From Austropuccinia psidii (taxonomy: Eukaryota; Basidiomycota; Pucciniomycetes; Pucciniales; Sphaerophragmiaceae): a DNA stretch of 64,000 bases. Both the position numbers and the translations under genes were made by a program. Each line of letters opens with the position of its first letter. Position 1 is the first letter of the stretch. Shown here in pieces: positions 12,158 through 23,639 of this stretch. The DNA lies in assembly GCA_023105745.1 (NCBI GenBank), contig JALGQZ010000004.1:41901937-41965936 (forward strand), read 5' to 3'. The notes beneath the pieces were generated by a model. It saw only the letters and a list, made by a program, of their open reading frames with translations, was not told the origin of the DNA and ran no database searches.

Positions 12158-14570
12158 TTGGCTTTTTCATTAATTTTAGTGTCTGAAAATGTGGTAAGAG
12201 AAGAAAATATTGAAACAGCCTCAACAGTAACAAGCATTATTCCTGCAAGTACTGTGAAGTCTGACCATAATAGTACAGTTATTATAACTCAGAATAATCA
12301 ACCTGAACCAATTTCTTCCGATTTAATTAACTTGGATATAGGTAATACCCTTCAGAAGGCAAAGAATTTGGCCAATAGTAAGTTTTTTGATGTAAAAATA
12401 CTATTTTCAAGACTTTTAATCATAAAATATGCCTTAAACCAGATCTGGAGCCAGCTATAACCCCTCAAGCAGCTCCTAAAAAGGTCATAGACATGATTAT
12501 GGCAGAAGAAAATCAGTTACAGAAGGACAAGGGTCAGTTGATGACCTCCAAATTCATAAATTATGTCATTCTGAAGCTGATAATACCATTTCACCTTTAA
12601 AAAGAGCTGACACCACCACAAGAAGCCTCAGTGGACATATAAAAAGCCAGCCAGAAGGCTTACAACAATTCATTGCAGCACAAAGAGTACCAGATCCTTT
12701 CAGATCTGTGGAAAAACCACATGAATTCTTACCTGACTGTGAGAACATTCCTGGGCCATCCCAACACTTGCAAGTTACTCAATGGATGGCATTCATTGAT
12801 GGAAAAGAAGAACATGATGCTTTCAACAGAAGAATGGAGGGAAAACAACACTCCACCACCCAAGCAAGTGCCAAAAACAGTCCCAGTAGCCAGCAGCAGA
12901 AATTCCAATGTGAAAAAGCGGCCACAAGCTCAAAACAAGGGAAAAGGTAAGGCACCAGCCACAAAACCTTACAGCCAGGGCTACAGAATCCCAAATATTC
13001 AGCAGGATGCCATGGAAAATGTATTTCAGATGGCCAGAACAATGATGGAATTACAGAAAAAGGAGGAAGCCAGATTGAAATATCAGAAATGATTTCTGAC
13101 ATTTTTGATTCTATCCCATAGGTGTGTGAAGCTATAAATGACGTAAAAACTCATGTTTCTGATGAAAATTCATCCATTTGTAACAATCTTAAAACAAACC
13201 GCTTAAGTATGAGCCAAATAAATTAAAAACATATGTGTTTTGAGAAAGTTTTAAGAACAATTAAAACCTCTAATAATGAAAATTCTTTTGGCAATAAGAT
13301 AAATGAAAAATCTGCCATTATTAAAGAATTAACAGAAAAATATTGTAAATTCAATATTGATGACATAATTGAAACAAGAATAAAACAAGCCATAAATACT
13401 ATCAAAGAGGAGAATGAAAGTGTTCTTGAGAATATTTCAAAATCATTTACTGAAGTAAAGACATATACAATTGCCTTGAAAAAAGTGTTTTGCTACCTCA
13501 CAACAGGAAATATCAAAATTTACAATGAAGTTGAATCAGATCACTTCTGATAATACTAGACAAACAGAACTATGGCAAGAATTAACATAAACAGAAGATA
13601 ATCATTAAAATAATGTAATAAATTCAATACAAAGTTTACAACATGAAGTCAGAAATTCCCAAAGGTTAATAGTAAAATGAATTATATTTAACAATTACTT
13701 CACACCTTACCAAGAATGTCTACACCTTTGAATCAGAATGAGGGCACAAGAATTCCAAATACACAAGTATTGGAGGTTAAAAACTCACAGTTAAAAAATG
13801 AATTTTCCACTTCTTTTCATAACTTGGAACCATCAATGAGACAAGCACTTCTGAAAGAAGTACCAAAACTTAAAGAATGGCCTTGCTTCAGTGGTGAAGG
13901 AGAATATGACCATATGGAATTCATCAGAGGTATTGAAATTATTAAAGAAGATTTTGAATTACCAGAAAGATTGGTAACAGCAAGATTTAACACCTTGTTT
14001 ACCAGATCAGCTCACAGATGATATATCAAATTAAGACAAGCACATGGACACCAAAGTTGGACTTGGTGGAAAACCCAAATTATCAACAAACGGGCCAATG
14101 ATGCTTGGATTTTTAAAGTGGAAACAGCCTTTGAATATGCCAAATCTAATGCTGATAAAGACAAAGCTTTATCATGGTTTTGCCAACAAAAAGAAATATT
14201 AATAGCATTGTATCCTAACATGTCAAAATTTATGATCCATGGAAAGATTCTGAGACAATGTGGAGGTGACTTAGAGCATGCTGTCAAAATCAGGACTACT
14301 GAAGAAGCATCAGTAGAAGATATTATTAACATATTAGAAGAAGTAACCACCAGAACCAGGATTGGTTCTAGTAGGGTGAATCTCAAAACAAGGTTTAATA
14401 CACCTTTGAAAGATTCCGTGAACAAAAATTCCAAAGAAAATTCTCATAATGTTAAGTATAAATCTGCAGATATAATCAGAAAGTTCCATATTTGCCAAAG
14501 CACCACCCACTTAGCAAATACATGTTCAAAGAGGGGAAAAACAATGAAATTGACATTGAAAAAAACATGA
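12158..14570 (+). pseudogene. Gag of the gypsy element
   Basis: The structural protein forms the virus-like particle that packages the RNA. Coding pieces are 12158-12460, 12673-13092 (basic, Ser/Pro-rich, ending in a QMARTMMELQKKEEARLKYQ-type helix), 13233-13550 (coiled-coil-like, Lys/Glu-rich), and 13716-14570. The last piece is one frame interrupted by a TGA at 14019-14021 where Trp is expected. It holds the retrotransposon-gag domain (EWPCFSGEGEYDHMEFI) and a zinc knuckle near 14485-14530 in which the first Cys is Phe and the remaining C-H-C are kept. Gag and pol are in different frames, and the change falls near a run of A at about 14558-14566. That could be decay or a recoding site. Confidence 0.85.
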
Positions 14571-17500
14571 TGTTGAAAAAGAGGATAATATAATTGAAGA
14601 AAATTCAGATTATAAGTCATCAATATTTTTGGAATCTTCAAAAGATATAGAAAATATCAATACCATTTTTGACATCATGGAATCTTATTTCCACTTGCCA
14701 CAATTAAGCAGTGGTCAACTTTATTTGTCAAAAATTCAAGATGCACAGCTTATGAAAACCAAACTAAACAGGGGAAAAGTCTATACAGCTGGTAACTCCT
14801 GTATAACAGAAGTGGTAATTGACAACAAGCCCACTAAACGTTTACTTGACCCAGGAGCCTTCTTCTCTTGTCTTGGCAAATCTTTTCTTAAGACTTGTGT
14901 ACCAAATTTTGAAGACCAATTGTTACCAATTGATGGCATAAAATTCAATAGTGCAAGTAATCCAATGAAATCATTGGGAATCTTTGAGACCAATGTCATA
15001 TTTGCACATATTAATGGAAATTTAAGAATCACTTTTGACTTTGTTGTAATGGAAAATTACTCTAGTAATCATTTTATATTAGGAAATGACTATTTGATCA
15101 TGTATGGAATAGACTTACATAACAACAAGGACAGCTACTTTACTATTGGAGACAATAAGCGTCAAAAATTTGCCTTTTTACCATTTAAGAGAAAAATTAC
15201 AGTAAGTAAAGTAGCACCAGTCAACTTAGAGTTGGAAAGATTCAAATCTGAACAGTTAAATGAAGCTGAAATAAGCCTTCATCTGACTGATAGTCAGGAA
15301 AATGAACTTTCTGCCCTTTTATATGACCACAAAGAAGCATTTGCATCAGACAAAGAACCTTTGGGGGTAATTATTGGTCATGAAGTTGACATCATCATTA
15401 ATATTGAGAGACCTTATCCACCACTCTTAAGAAGACCTGCATATCCAGAAAGTCCTAAATCAAGAAAAGCTCTGTAAATTCATATTGAAGAACTTCTAGA
15501 CCTTGGTGTAATAAGAAAGGTTGGCCATAATGAGGAAATAGAAATAGCTACACCAGTCATAGTGGCATGGAATAATGGAAAATCTAGAGTGGCTGGGGAC
15601 TTTAGAGCTCTGAACACTTACACTGTTCCAGACAGGTACCCAATACCAAAAATCCAAATTTCCCTTACCCAGATATTGCAAGCAGTGTATATAACCACTA
15701 TGGATTCCCTTAAAGGATTTTACCAGAATGTAGTGAAACCAAGTGAAAGAAAATACTTGAGAATTATTGTTCATTGTGGAGTATATGAATATTTGAGGAT
15801 GCCTTTTGGTATCAAAAATGCACCTTCACACTTCCAAAGAATGATAAATGAAATCTTCCCTGAAGAACTTTCAGAAGGATGGTTAATCATTTACATTGAT
15901 GACATTATTTTCTGTTACAAAACTTGGGAAGAACATATGTACAGATTATCCAGAGTTTTGACAAAAATAGAATCTGTAAGCATGAAAATTTCTTTAAAGA
16001 AATTCCATTTTGGATTTAAAGAACTTAAAGCACTGGGACATGTAGTATCTGGTTTATCCCTTGTAATTGACAAGAACAAGGTTCCAGCAGTATTTCTGAA
16101 ACCCATGCCTCAGAACAAGAAAGAAATTCAGTCATTTTTGGGGTTTTCAGGATATTACAGAAAACATTTTAAGGATTTCACATCCATAGCAAGACTTCTT
16201 TATAAATTATGTGACAAAGACACGATATTTGAAATGACTGTTGACAGAGTCAAAGCCTTGACCACTGCTCCACTCTTACTGATGCAAAAATTTAATCTGC
16301 CTTTTACGCTTTATATTGATGCTGCACTTAATCAAGTCCAGATTATCAATGATAAACCTGTGGAAGGACCCATATGCTTCATATCCAGGAAAATTAAACC
16401 CACTGAAGCCAGATATGGAGCCAGTCAAATGGAGTGCCTACGCCTTTTCTGGGCCTTGGAGAAGCTAAATTACTTTCTGGAAGGATGTGTTTTTGAAGTA
16501 ATGCCAGATTGTACCACCTTTAAGTCACTTTTAAACATGAAGACTCCTAACAGGCATATGCTCATATGGCAAATAGCCATAAAAGAGTATAGGAGCAAGA
16601 TGACCATTGTTCATAAAGATGGGAATATTCATAAAAATGCAGATAGAATGAGCAGATGGCCATTTCCAAATAATATTGATAATCCTGCTCATGTTCCAGA
16701 GGAAGCTTCCCCACAAATCCCCATAGAAGGAATCAGTGTTACAGACCTGAACACCACTTTCTTTGAGGAGGTAAGAAACAGTTATACTCAGGATAAAAAT
16801 TGTAGCATTTTATGCCAATTACTTACTAAGGACTGTAAAGACAATTCTTTGATACATGCCTTAGATGAGATATGGAGAAAATCATATGATGAAGGAATAT
16901 TACACTTACCAGATGGTATAATTTAACACAGAACTAAGAATACATGTGTCATGACAGTTGTTGACAGGTCCTTAATAAATCTTGTACTTAGAGAATACCA
17001 TGACAGCCCTTTCTCAGGACATCTGTCTGAGGACAGAACAAGAGAAAAAATAAAAAACCTGCATATGGTGGCCAATGTGGCAGAAAGATGTTGCAGAGTA
17101 TTGCAAAACCTGTGACAGATGTCAAAAAGCAAATAAATCCACTGGTAAAAGAATTGGAAATATGATTAAGATCCAAGAACCCAGCAGACCTTGGAAAATT
17201 GTCCATATGGATTGGGTAACTGGTCTGCCACCAGGGTGTGACACAAGTTATAATTCTTGCCTATTGATTTTTGACAGATTTATTAAGACTCCAATATTTC
17301 TACCATGTCACAAGGTTGATACAGCTATGGATACAGCTCTTCTGATATGGAATAGGGTAATATCATGAACTGGCATATTCACAAACATCATTAGTGAAAG
17401 AGATCCCAAATTAACCTCAGCACTATGGAAAAATCTTCACCAACTATTTGGGACAAAATTATCCTTCTCTACAGCCTACCACCCACAAACTGATGGTCTG

Positions 17501-18290
17501 GCTGAAAGGATGATACAAACCTTGGAAGATATGGTAAGAAGATTTTGTGCATATGGCCTTGAATTTAAAGATTGTGATGGATTTACCCATTATTGGTGTA
17601 CTCTTTTACCAGAACTAGAGTTGGCATATAAGACATCCATTCATGCTAGTACCAATTAAACTCCTGCTATTCTAGAAAAAGGATGGAATCCCAGACTACT
17701 TCAAGATTAATTGAGGAAAGAATTGATTGAAATACATCCTACAGCTGCTAGTTTCAATGGAATGCTAGAAAAAGCTAGGAAGCATGCAGTGGGGTGCATG
17801 GAAGACTCTTTTGCATATGCTAAAGAAAAAGGGGACAAGACACATGCCATTGCAGATTTCACAGTGGGGGATTTAGTACTTGTATCCACCACTAACTTCA
17901 ATAACATCAAAAGATGTAAAAAGCTCAAAGACTCCTTTTCAGGAACTTTTGTTATTAAGGCCCTCCATGGATAAAATACTGTTGTAGTAGAACTATCTGG
18001 AGAACCTAGCAGTAAGCATCCTACATTTCCAGTGAGCTTGATAAAGCCATATAAATCTAGTGATGCTGAAAAATTTCCTTTGAGGAATAAAGTTCCCCAA
18101 GTTATACCTCCTATTGAATCATCTGTTATTAAGAAGATTACCAAAGTTCTCAAAGAAAGAAAGATGAGAACAAATAAAGTAAGGGAATACCTTGTTAGGT
18201 AAAGTGACCCAACTTATGAAGATGAATGGTTAGCAGAAAAGGACATACCTGAAGCTGCTAAGCTTCTGAGAAGATTTATACACACTAGAA
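14571..18290 (+). pseudogene. Pol: protease, RT, RNase H, integrase, chromodomain-like tail
   Basis: The protease active site reads LDPGAF (14845 onwards) instead of D-T/S-G, so its Thr is Pro. RT follows a TAA at 15475-15477 and keeps YIDDI at 15892-15906. RNase H keeps the Asp of LYIDA, the Glu of MECL and the Asp near [10 protein letters not shown], but has two in-frame deletions (after VKA and after YIDA). Integrase has the HHCC finger split by a frameshift near 17060, first Asp at 17210-17212, Glu at 17504-17506, and Glu instead of Asp at the second position (17396-17398). The tail REYLVR..DPTYEDEWLAEKDI resembles a chromodomain. Stops lie at 16924, 17366, 17659, 17708 and 17972. It is not functional, but most of the roughly 1200-residue protein is readable. 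Confidence 0.92.
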
Positions 18291-18321
18291 ATGACAATAT
18301 TACAAAGGAATATTCCTTTTT

Positions 18322-18333
18322 AGGAGGAGGGAA
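18322..18333 (+). other. Polypurine tract
   Basis: aggaggagggaa directly precedes the TGTGAGCC start of the 3' LTR. It primes plus-strand synthesis and defines the LTR edge. Confidence 0.85.
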
Positions 18334-20120
18334 TGTGAGCCTTAGAGGTATTTTCATATACCCAAAAGACCACAAATAACAAAATAAGATAAAAATATAA
18401 ATAAAATAAATTTATTTATATTATCAAAAGGAAAATTTGAATATAAATACAAATTTATATACAAAAATAGAAATTTAATTATAATTTAACATAAAAATTA
18501 CATTAAATTTTAAAATTGTGAAATTTCATTTTCACTTGAAAAAATTAAGTAAAAATGAATCTTTAATAAAATTTATGAAGCTAAATTATTCTTGGTAAAA
18601 AGTTACATAAAATATATTATAAATTTTTATCCAATAAATAAATTTAAGAAAATGACTTCACCATTGGATTCCTCATAAAAAATAAGGTGGGGTCACCTCT
18701 GGATAAAATTTCTGTAACTGAACTCTAAATACGCTTAAATTAAGTTTTTAGTATTTTCTGTACAAAATTTTAAAGTCCTCAAAACCCTAATTTAATTCAC
18801 ACCACATGTGGTTTTAACCATCAATTTTTGTGTCAAAATTGAGGTGTTTTGTTTAGTTTAGAAGTTATGAGGAATTGAAGTATTTTCAATTGAAATGTCA
18901 AAATGTGTACGTGTATTACATAAGTAAACTGTAATTTACATATGAGTTATAAATTATTACAGTTGTGTACTGTAATACTCAATTGAATTGTATGTGTAAA
19001 TTACAAGTATATTACATGATGAGGAATTAAAGAAAAAATATATTGGAAAGATTAATTCTGGGGGGGAAAGGTACTCTAGCTCCAAGGGGGAGCCAGACCC
19101 CCAAACTCCTTGCTGACGGGCATGGGATGTCAAAATCCATGCAAAAGTTCATCACTTTTGGTCTGGAATTGAGTCACAGGGTCTGTGACTCAATTGATGA
19201 TGAGGTTTTGATACCAACCAGGGCAGTTTTAACAGTTGCCAAGAGGGTAAAACTACCCTTAAGCTAAAATGATCTTAGTAAAAACAGTTTTAACTTGTTT
19301 CTATGTCTCTTACACACATTCTGACGTGTTTTGAAGGCTCTAGAACGGGTATTACTATAGTAATGGCTGATTTAAGGGTCTAAAATGGCTAAAACCAGTG
19401 CTTTTTTGGTCTAAACCAGGGTTCAATGATGCCATAATTGGCTTTTCTGTTGTCAGAGTTTTTTCCACAACTGACAAGAGTAAATATTACTTTTGGAGTA
19501 AGAAAATTGATGGCTATAAAAGAATGCCTTCTTTGCCCCACTTTTCTCTTCATGTTAGAATCTTTTCCTTTTATAATTAGTTTAAACACTGTTAAGCCAA
19601 TCAATAAAGGATTCCAGCCACCCTTTTTAAACCATTTTGAAACTTTTAACCTCGTGAAAAAATAATTATAATCATTCTTTGTAACTCTATAATCATTTTT
19701 ACCCCCTTGAACCACCCCAAAGATCAATTAATGCATCTTTCATCACTATTAGCTTTGTCACTTTGTTTTCAAATTCACTCTGGTCACTTTTGTGAGTGTT
19801 TTCTATTCAAATATCTTTTTAAAGACTTTCTTACTTAATTGATTTCTTGCAGTTCTTTGCTCAATTAATTCCAATTGAAATTGCTCTTGAAGAAATATCT
19901 CTTGTAGAGTATTTTTGGATAAATGTTTTTTGTTGGTAAAACAATAAAGCTTTCTAATATTATTTTTTTATACTTATAAAGCTACAAACAATAAAATTGG
20001 TGTGTTTTCTTCTAAAAATACTATTTCATACTATTTTTTAATTATATTTTACCTTATACAAATTGTGAGGACAGGAAAAGTACTTGATTTTTAGTCAAAG
20101 TTCCATATCCACACCTTACA
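18334..20120 (+). repeat. 3' LTR (LTR-A)
   Basis: It is similar end to end to the 5' LTR, with the same TG..CA ends, TATA box (19514-19522) and subterminal blocks. It lacks about 20 bases (tttgtagccttaaatatctc-like) near 19895 that the 5' LTR keeps; the loss lies between two copies of ctTGTAG, as in a short-homology deletion. Many substitutions separate the two LTRs, so the insertion is old. Confidence 0.93.
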
Positions 20121-20371
20121 ACATTTTTGCTATCTTGTACCTTGATTTTCTTCATTTTATTGTTATTAATGTGATAGAGTAGACAATTCTCTAGGATTTG
20201 CTCACAGAATTCTAAATATTGAGGAATTTCAATCCATTTTACTGCTGAATTCCCCTACTACAATTAATTAATTATGAATTTTGATTTCTTGAGTATTTAA
20301 TTTATAGTCTTATAAATAAAATAAAATACAAACTAGCTTGAAGCTGGGCCAATAAGGTATGGAATACCACA
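20121..20371 (+). repeat. LTR-C copy 1, right part
   Basis: acatttttgctat through ggtatggaataccaca matches 56300-56628 (acatttttacttt .. ggtatagaatacccca). Both copies end in CA, and similarity stops there. About 60 bases of unassigned sequence follow before transposase coding resumes. Confidence 0.62.
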
Positions 20372-20429
20372 ATTTGAGTGTCAATTGTTTGAGGAATTTT
20401 CTTTCAACTAATATCTGAAATTTTGGGCT

Positions 20430-20924
20430 CTCAGATTAGGAGGAAACAATAAGCTTTACCATCAATAATAAATAGTATAACATTTCATATTACCTAGCTG
20501 ATGGAATTTATCCAAGATTTCTCCAAACTGCAGGAATTGAGATTCAAAAATTTCAATCAAGTTCAAGAGAGTGTCCAGAAAGACATTGAAAGGGCCTTTG
20601 GGGAATAATTTCCCAACCCTTTGGGTTTCATAGTAAAAACAATTGTTGAGAATGTAATGAATGCCTGTATCATACTACACAACATGATAATAGAGGACAA
20701 TGCAAGCAACAACAGAATCATCTTGAAAAAGTAAGCTGATTAATTTAATTTTGAACTTCATTAAAAACATAGCAATCCTCTTTTGTTCAATGCTATTTCT
20801 GCAATTCAACAGTGGTTGACCTTGATGAAGGTTCAAAATTTAAATTATAGACTTGCAAATTTTTTGACCAAAAATCTATGGAGAAACTTAGGGAAGAAAT
20901 AAGAGGATTTGGTTTATCTTATTA
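20430..20924 (+). pseudogene. Harb-1 transposase, C-terminal half
   Basis: The translation shows FTINN, a stop, then YNISYYLADGIYPRF. The Asp of LADGIYP is the second catalytic residue. After a frameshift comes ESVQKDIERAFGE, whose Glu is the third catalytic residue, then NVMNACIILHNMIIEDN. A likely intron starts at gtaagc after about 20729 and ends at ttcaacag near 20813, followed by VVDLDEGSKF .. LREEIRGFGLSY and a stop at about 20922-20924. With 8118-8667 it makes one PIF/Harbinger transposase with all three catalytic residues but several stops. Confidence 0.78.
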
Positions 20925-21130
20925 AGTTTTTCTCAATCACCATGCTATATATAGTTAGCACTATTTTACTGTACTTAATTTTTCTCAATTTATGTTCTGC
21001 ACATATTAAATGATATTGTACTTCTTAATGCCATTAACTATTTAATTTAAAAAAAGTAGCTTAAACACAGCTATTTACAGTAAATTTATACAAAATAAGT
21101 AGATAAATAAACAATAAACAAGATTTATAT

Positions 21131-21931
21131 CTTTCTTGTACTTTTTCCTGCATCACTTCAAGAACTTCTTTGGAATCTTCTGAGAGCTTGTCACCAGTTT
21201 GGCTTGATATATGTAAATAATTCATTTTAACCTTACTCTATATTTCTTTTGAAGTCATCCTGTCAAGATCCCAATCAATATAATTTTCCTCTGGAGCAAT
21301 TCAAGTAGAATTCCTCAGATCTCCCAAGAAATTATGATTATCAATAATCAATTTATTGCGCTTTTTATTCCTTAATTTCTCTCATTGTTTGTTATTTCAG
21401 TATCCAATTCAATAGTTTATTATCTTTTATTTTTCAATGGCACTTAAGTTGGTGTCTGCTTCCATTTAGGTGCATATTTGAGATTATCCCAGGCTAATTC
21501 ACATTTGAAGTCTTGACACTTGTTATAAATTGAATATTGTTCATTTGCTATCCACAGTTAATCACTAGGTGATGTTCCACTGGGTGGTGAACATTCAATT
21601 TCATGGTAAATATCTTAGAAATTCAGATTTTCATCTTTTAAGCTTGACCCCTAAGTGGAAACAAACAATAAGTTGTTAAATAATAGAAAATTGGTAGAGC
21701 TTACCCAGTTTGTATCAAGTGAGTGTTACAATGAGCTCCTAATGGATTATAGCTAAGTTTTTTGGCGACATTTTCATGAAATGTTTGGCCACTCTTATTG
21801 GTACCAAACTCTGAAAGCCACATTTAATGAAGACATGAAAGAGCAAACTGGGTCCCTTCATGAGAAAGACAGTTTTGTGCTTGTTTTTTGATTTTCTCTT
21901 GATTTGGATCTATAGTGTTCTGTGAAGTCAT
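21131..21931 (-). pseudogene. Harb-1 accessory protein, Myb/NAM-like
   Basis: Reading leftward from an ATG at 21931, broken frames spell a pattern resembling the rust proteins with a Myb/SANT-like N-terminus and a no-apical-meristem-associated C-terminus. The pieces are a GQTF-like helix and a CNTHLIQTGW-like helix, then ECSPPSGTSPSD with NKCQDFKCELAWDNLKYAPKW, and finally a helical KEVLEVMQEKVQERYKS tail near 21131. In Harbinger elements the second protein binds the transposon ends and helps the transposase enter the nucleus. It converges with the transposase gene, the usual arrangement. It has many stops and the family call rests on remembered patterns. Confidence 0.6.
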
Positions 21932-22187
21932 TGAAGTTGTATTTGGCTTGAAGATACAAAGGGTGAATGGCTAAATAGCCAATTGGTGAGGATGATTTTC
22001 ACGAGCTATGATGATTTCTGAATGTCCAACAAAATCTTGCACTTACTTAAATCTGGAGATTGCTGATAAATATTTTCACATTCTGTTTCTTGTTTACAGA
22101 AACAGAGTTACAAATGCATCCATACTCCAAATGAATTCTGTAACTAACTTTTACAGAGTGTACTTACAGGAATAATTGTAAATTACC

Positions 22188-23361
22188 TTAATTATTTCCC
22201 ATTAATAAACTCAATAATATTAATTAAAACCCCTGGTACTAGTATCTATAGATTTACCTCATGGCAACCAGCTGTCACAATGCTATTTGTTTTTCTATGT
22301 AGAATTAAGGTAAAAAATTTCAAAAATTTGTTAAAAATACAATTATTAATGAATCCTTCTGAAAGGTTTGGGATTCATGGAAGAAGAAATTATCCTTACT
22401 AAAACCAAAGAATATTGAGACTTCAAAATTCAAACCGAAATTTTCTTTACTTACAGTCAATTTTTGATGATTTCACATGAAACACTGAATCTTCAAAAAT
22501 TCACAGAAAATGAAACCTATGATGAACTTTCCAATGCAGTTTATGAATTTGAGAAACAAAAATTATTTGGAAATAAAAGAAGATTTACATTAGTAACTCA
22601 TTTATTTCTTAGCCATAAATGGGTTTGTAGTCATCTAAAATGACTTAACTTAGTAGTTATGATAATATTATGTGACAACAAGTGATTTAACCAATATTCC
22701 AAAGAAGATAGAAGGCTTTTCACTCATTATTATTTCAGTTGTCTCTATTGAATGTGTATTTGAGCTGTTTTAGATTTAAAAGAGGCCTAATATTGCTTTT
22801 TTTCCCAAGATCATCCAATTATTCTTTTTTATCACTAATCCCAACAAGCGTTAGTTGAAATCTTTCTTGAGTATTTTTATGTTTCCAAATCAATAAGAAA
22901 GAAATTTAATGAAATAATTATAATATTTACAATATTACTTAACTATGAGTTTTTATATTAATTTTATAAAATCAGTTACTGAAATCACAAATCCCCAAAT
23001 AATCTGTCAAATAACTATACCGATTCCTTTCAAGGGATGTTTAGAGTATTAGTGAGTGTTTTGTAAAATTCTCAAATTTTCTTCTGAGTTTTGCATTTTC
23101 TTCAATAATTTTTTATCAATAGTCTTTCAAAAGGTAATTATTAATTAACATAATTTTATATTATTTTTATAGAAATTTTCATCATTAATAATTCTTGTAG
23201 TTTATTCTAATAGGAAATTGATTCTTTCTGTTACAATCACTAGTGGTGTATAGCAATTAGAGTAAATATTTAAGAAATTAATTATTTCTTTGTAGTTATG
23301 ATAAATTCATTCATTCTATTTCATCATAAAAGTCATATTACTCTTGATTGATAGTAATATT
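22188..23361 (+). repeat. LTR-B, remaining part after Harb-1
   Basis: It matches the solo LTR-B from about 61560 to 62690. Shared blocks include atgaaacactgaatcttcaaaaattcaca-like text around 22480 and 61830, and ttgattgatagtaatatt at the right edge. It stops at 23361 where Harb-2 begins. The last 30 bases of the LTR (..tcatagtcaaatcttaca in the solo copy) were not found after Harb-2. Confidence 0.78.
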
Positions 23362-23639
23362 AGCCCCCCTCCAAGTTGGTAAATGACCTTACCAAAACAC
23401 CTTGGTTTTTTTACAAAACAAATACCACATTAAATTTTGGATGCTTTGTAAGTATCAAAACTCAAAATATGTGGTATTTTCAGCTCAATAAGCTCAATTG
23501 TTTGCCCTCAAATCCCGATTTCTTTTGAGAACTTCAATCCAAATTCATTTCCTCTTTGAAATTAATGATACCCCAAGCTCTCAATTCAAACAGCCCTTTT
23601 TAGATTTAAAGACAGCTGAATATGCTCAAAAATTTGAAT

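Larger units (their letters stand above)
10253..20120 (+). mobile_element. Nearly complete Ty3/gypsy (chromovirus-like) retrotransposon
   Basis: Two LTR-A copies (10253-11970 and 18334-20120) flank a 6.4-kb interior with a primer-binding site, gag, protease, reverse transcriptase, RNase H, integrase with chromodomain-like tail, and a polypurine tract. The order PR-RT-RH-IN places it in Ty3/gypsy. Target duplication is atatt (10248-10252) versus acatt (20121-20125), one mismatch. It sits inside LTR-C: the sequences on either side join into a continuous match to the LTR-C copy at about 56300. Several stop codons, frameshifts and small deletions make it non-autonomous now. Confidence 0.93.
7653..22187 (+). 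mobile_element. Harb-1: Harbinger-type DNA transposon with nested insertions
   Basis: LTR-B is interrupted precisely between TTA 7650-7652 and TTA 22188-22190, giving a 3-bp TTA target duplication typical of PIF/Harbinger elements. The terminal sequences GAGAAGTTTTGATCATTG and, from the other end, GGTAATTTACAATTATTC form a weak inverted repeat (roughly 16 of 24 positions). Contents: a transposase gene on + split into 8118-8667 and 20430-20924, and a convergent Myb/NAM-like gene on - at 21131-21931. This is the classical two-gene Harbinger plan. LTR-C and a 9.9-kb gypsy element are nested inside the transposase. Without them the element would be about 2.9 kb. Confidence 0.75.

Noticed and set aside
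12779..13102. 107-codon minus-strand ORF
   Set aside because: Shadow of the Gag frame 12673-13092 on the opposite strand.
8690..20371. Exact target duplication for LTR-C
   Set aside because: Several start and end choices were tried in both copies and none gave matching flanks, so only approximate boundaries are given.
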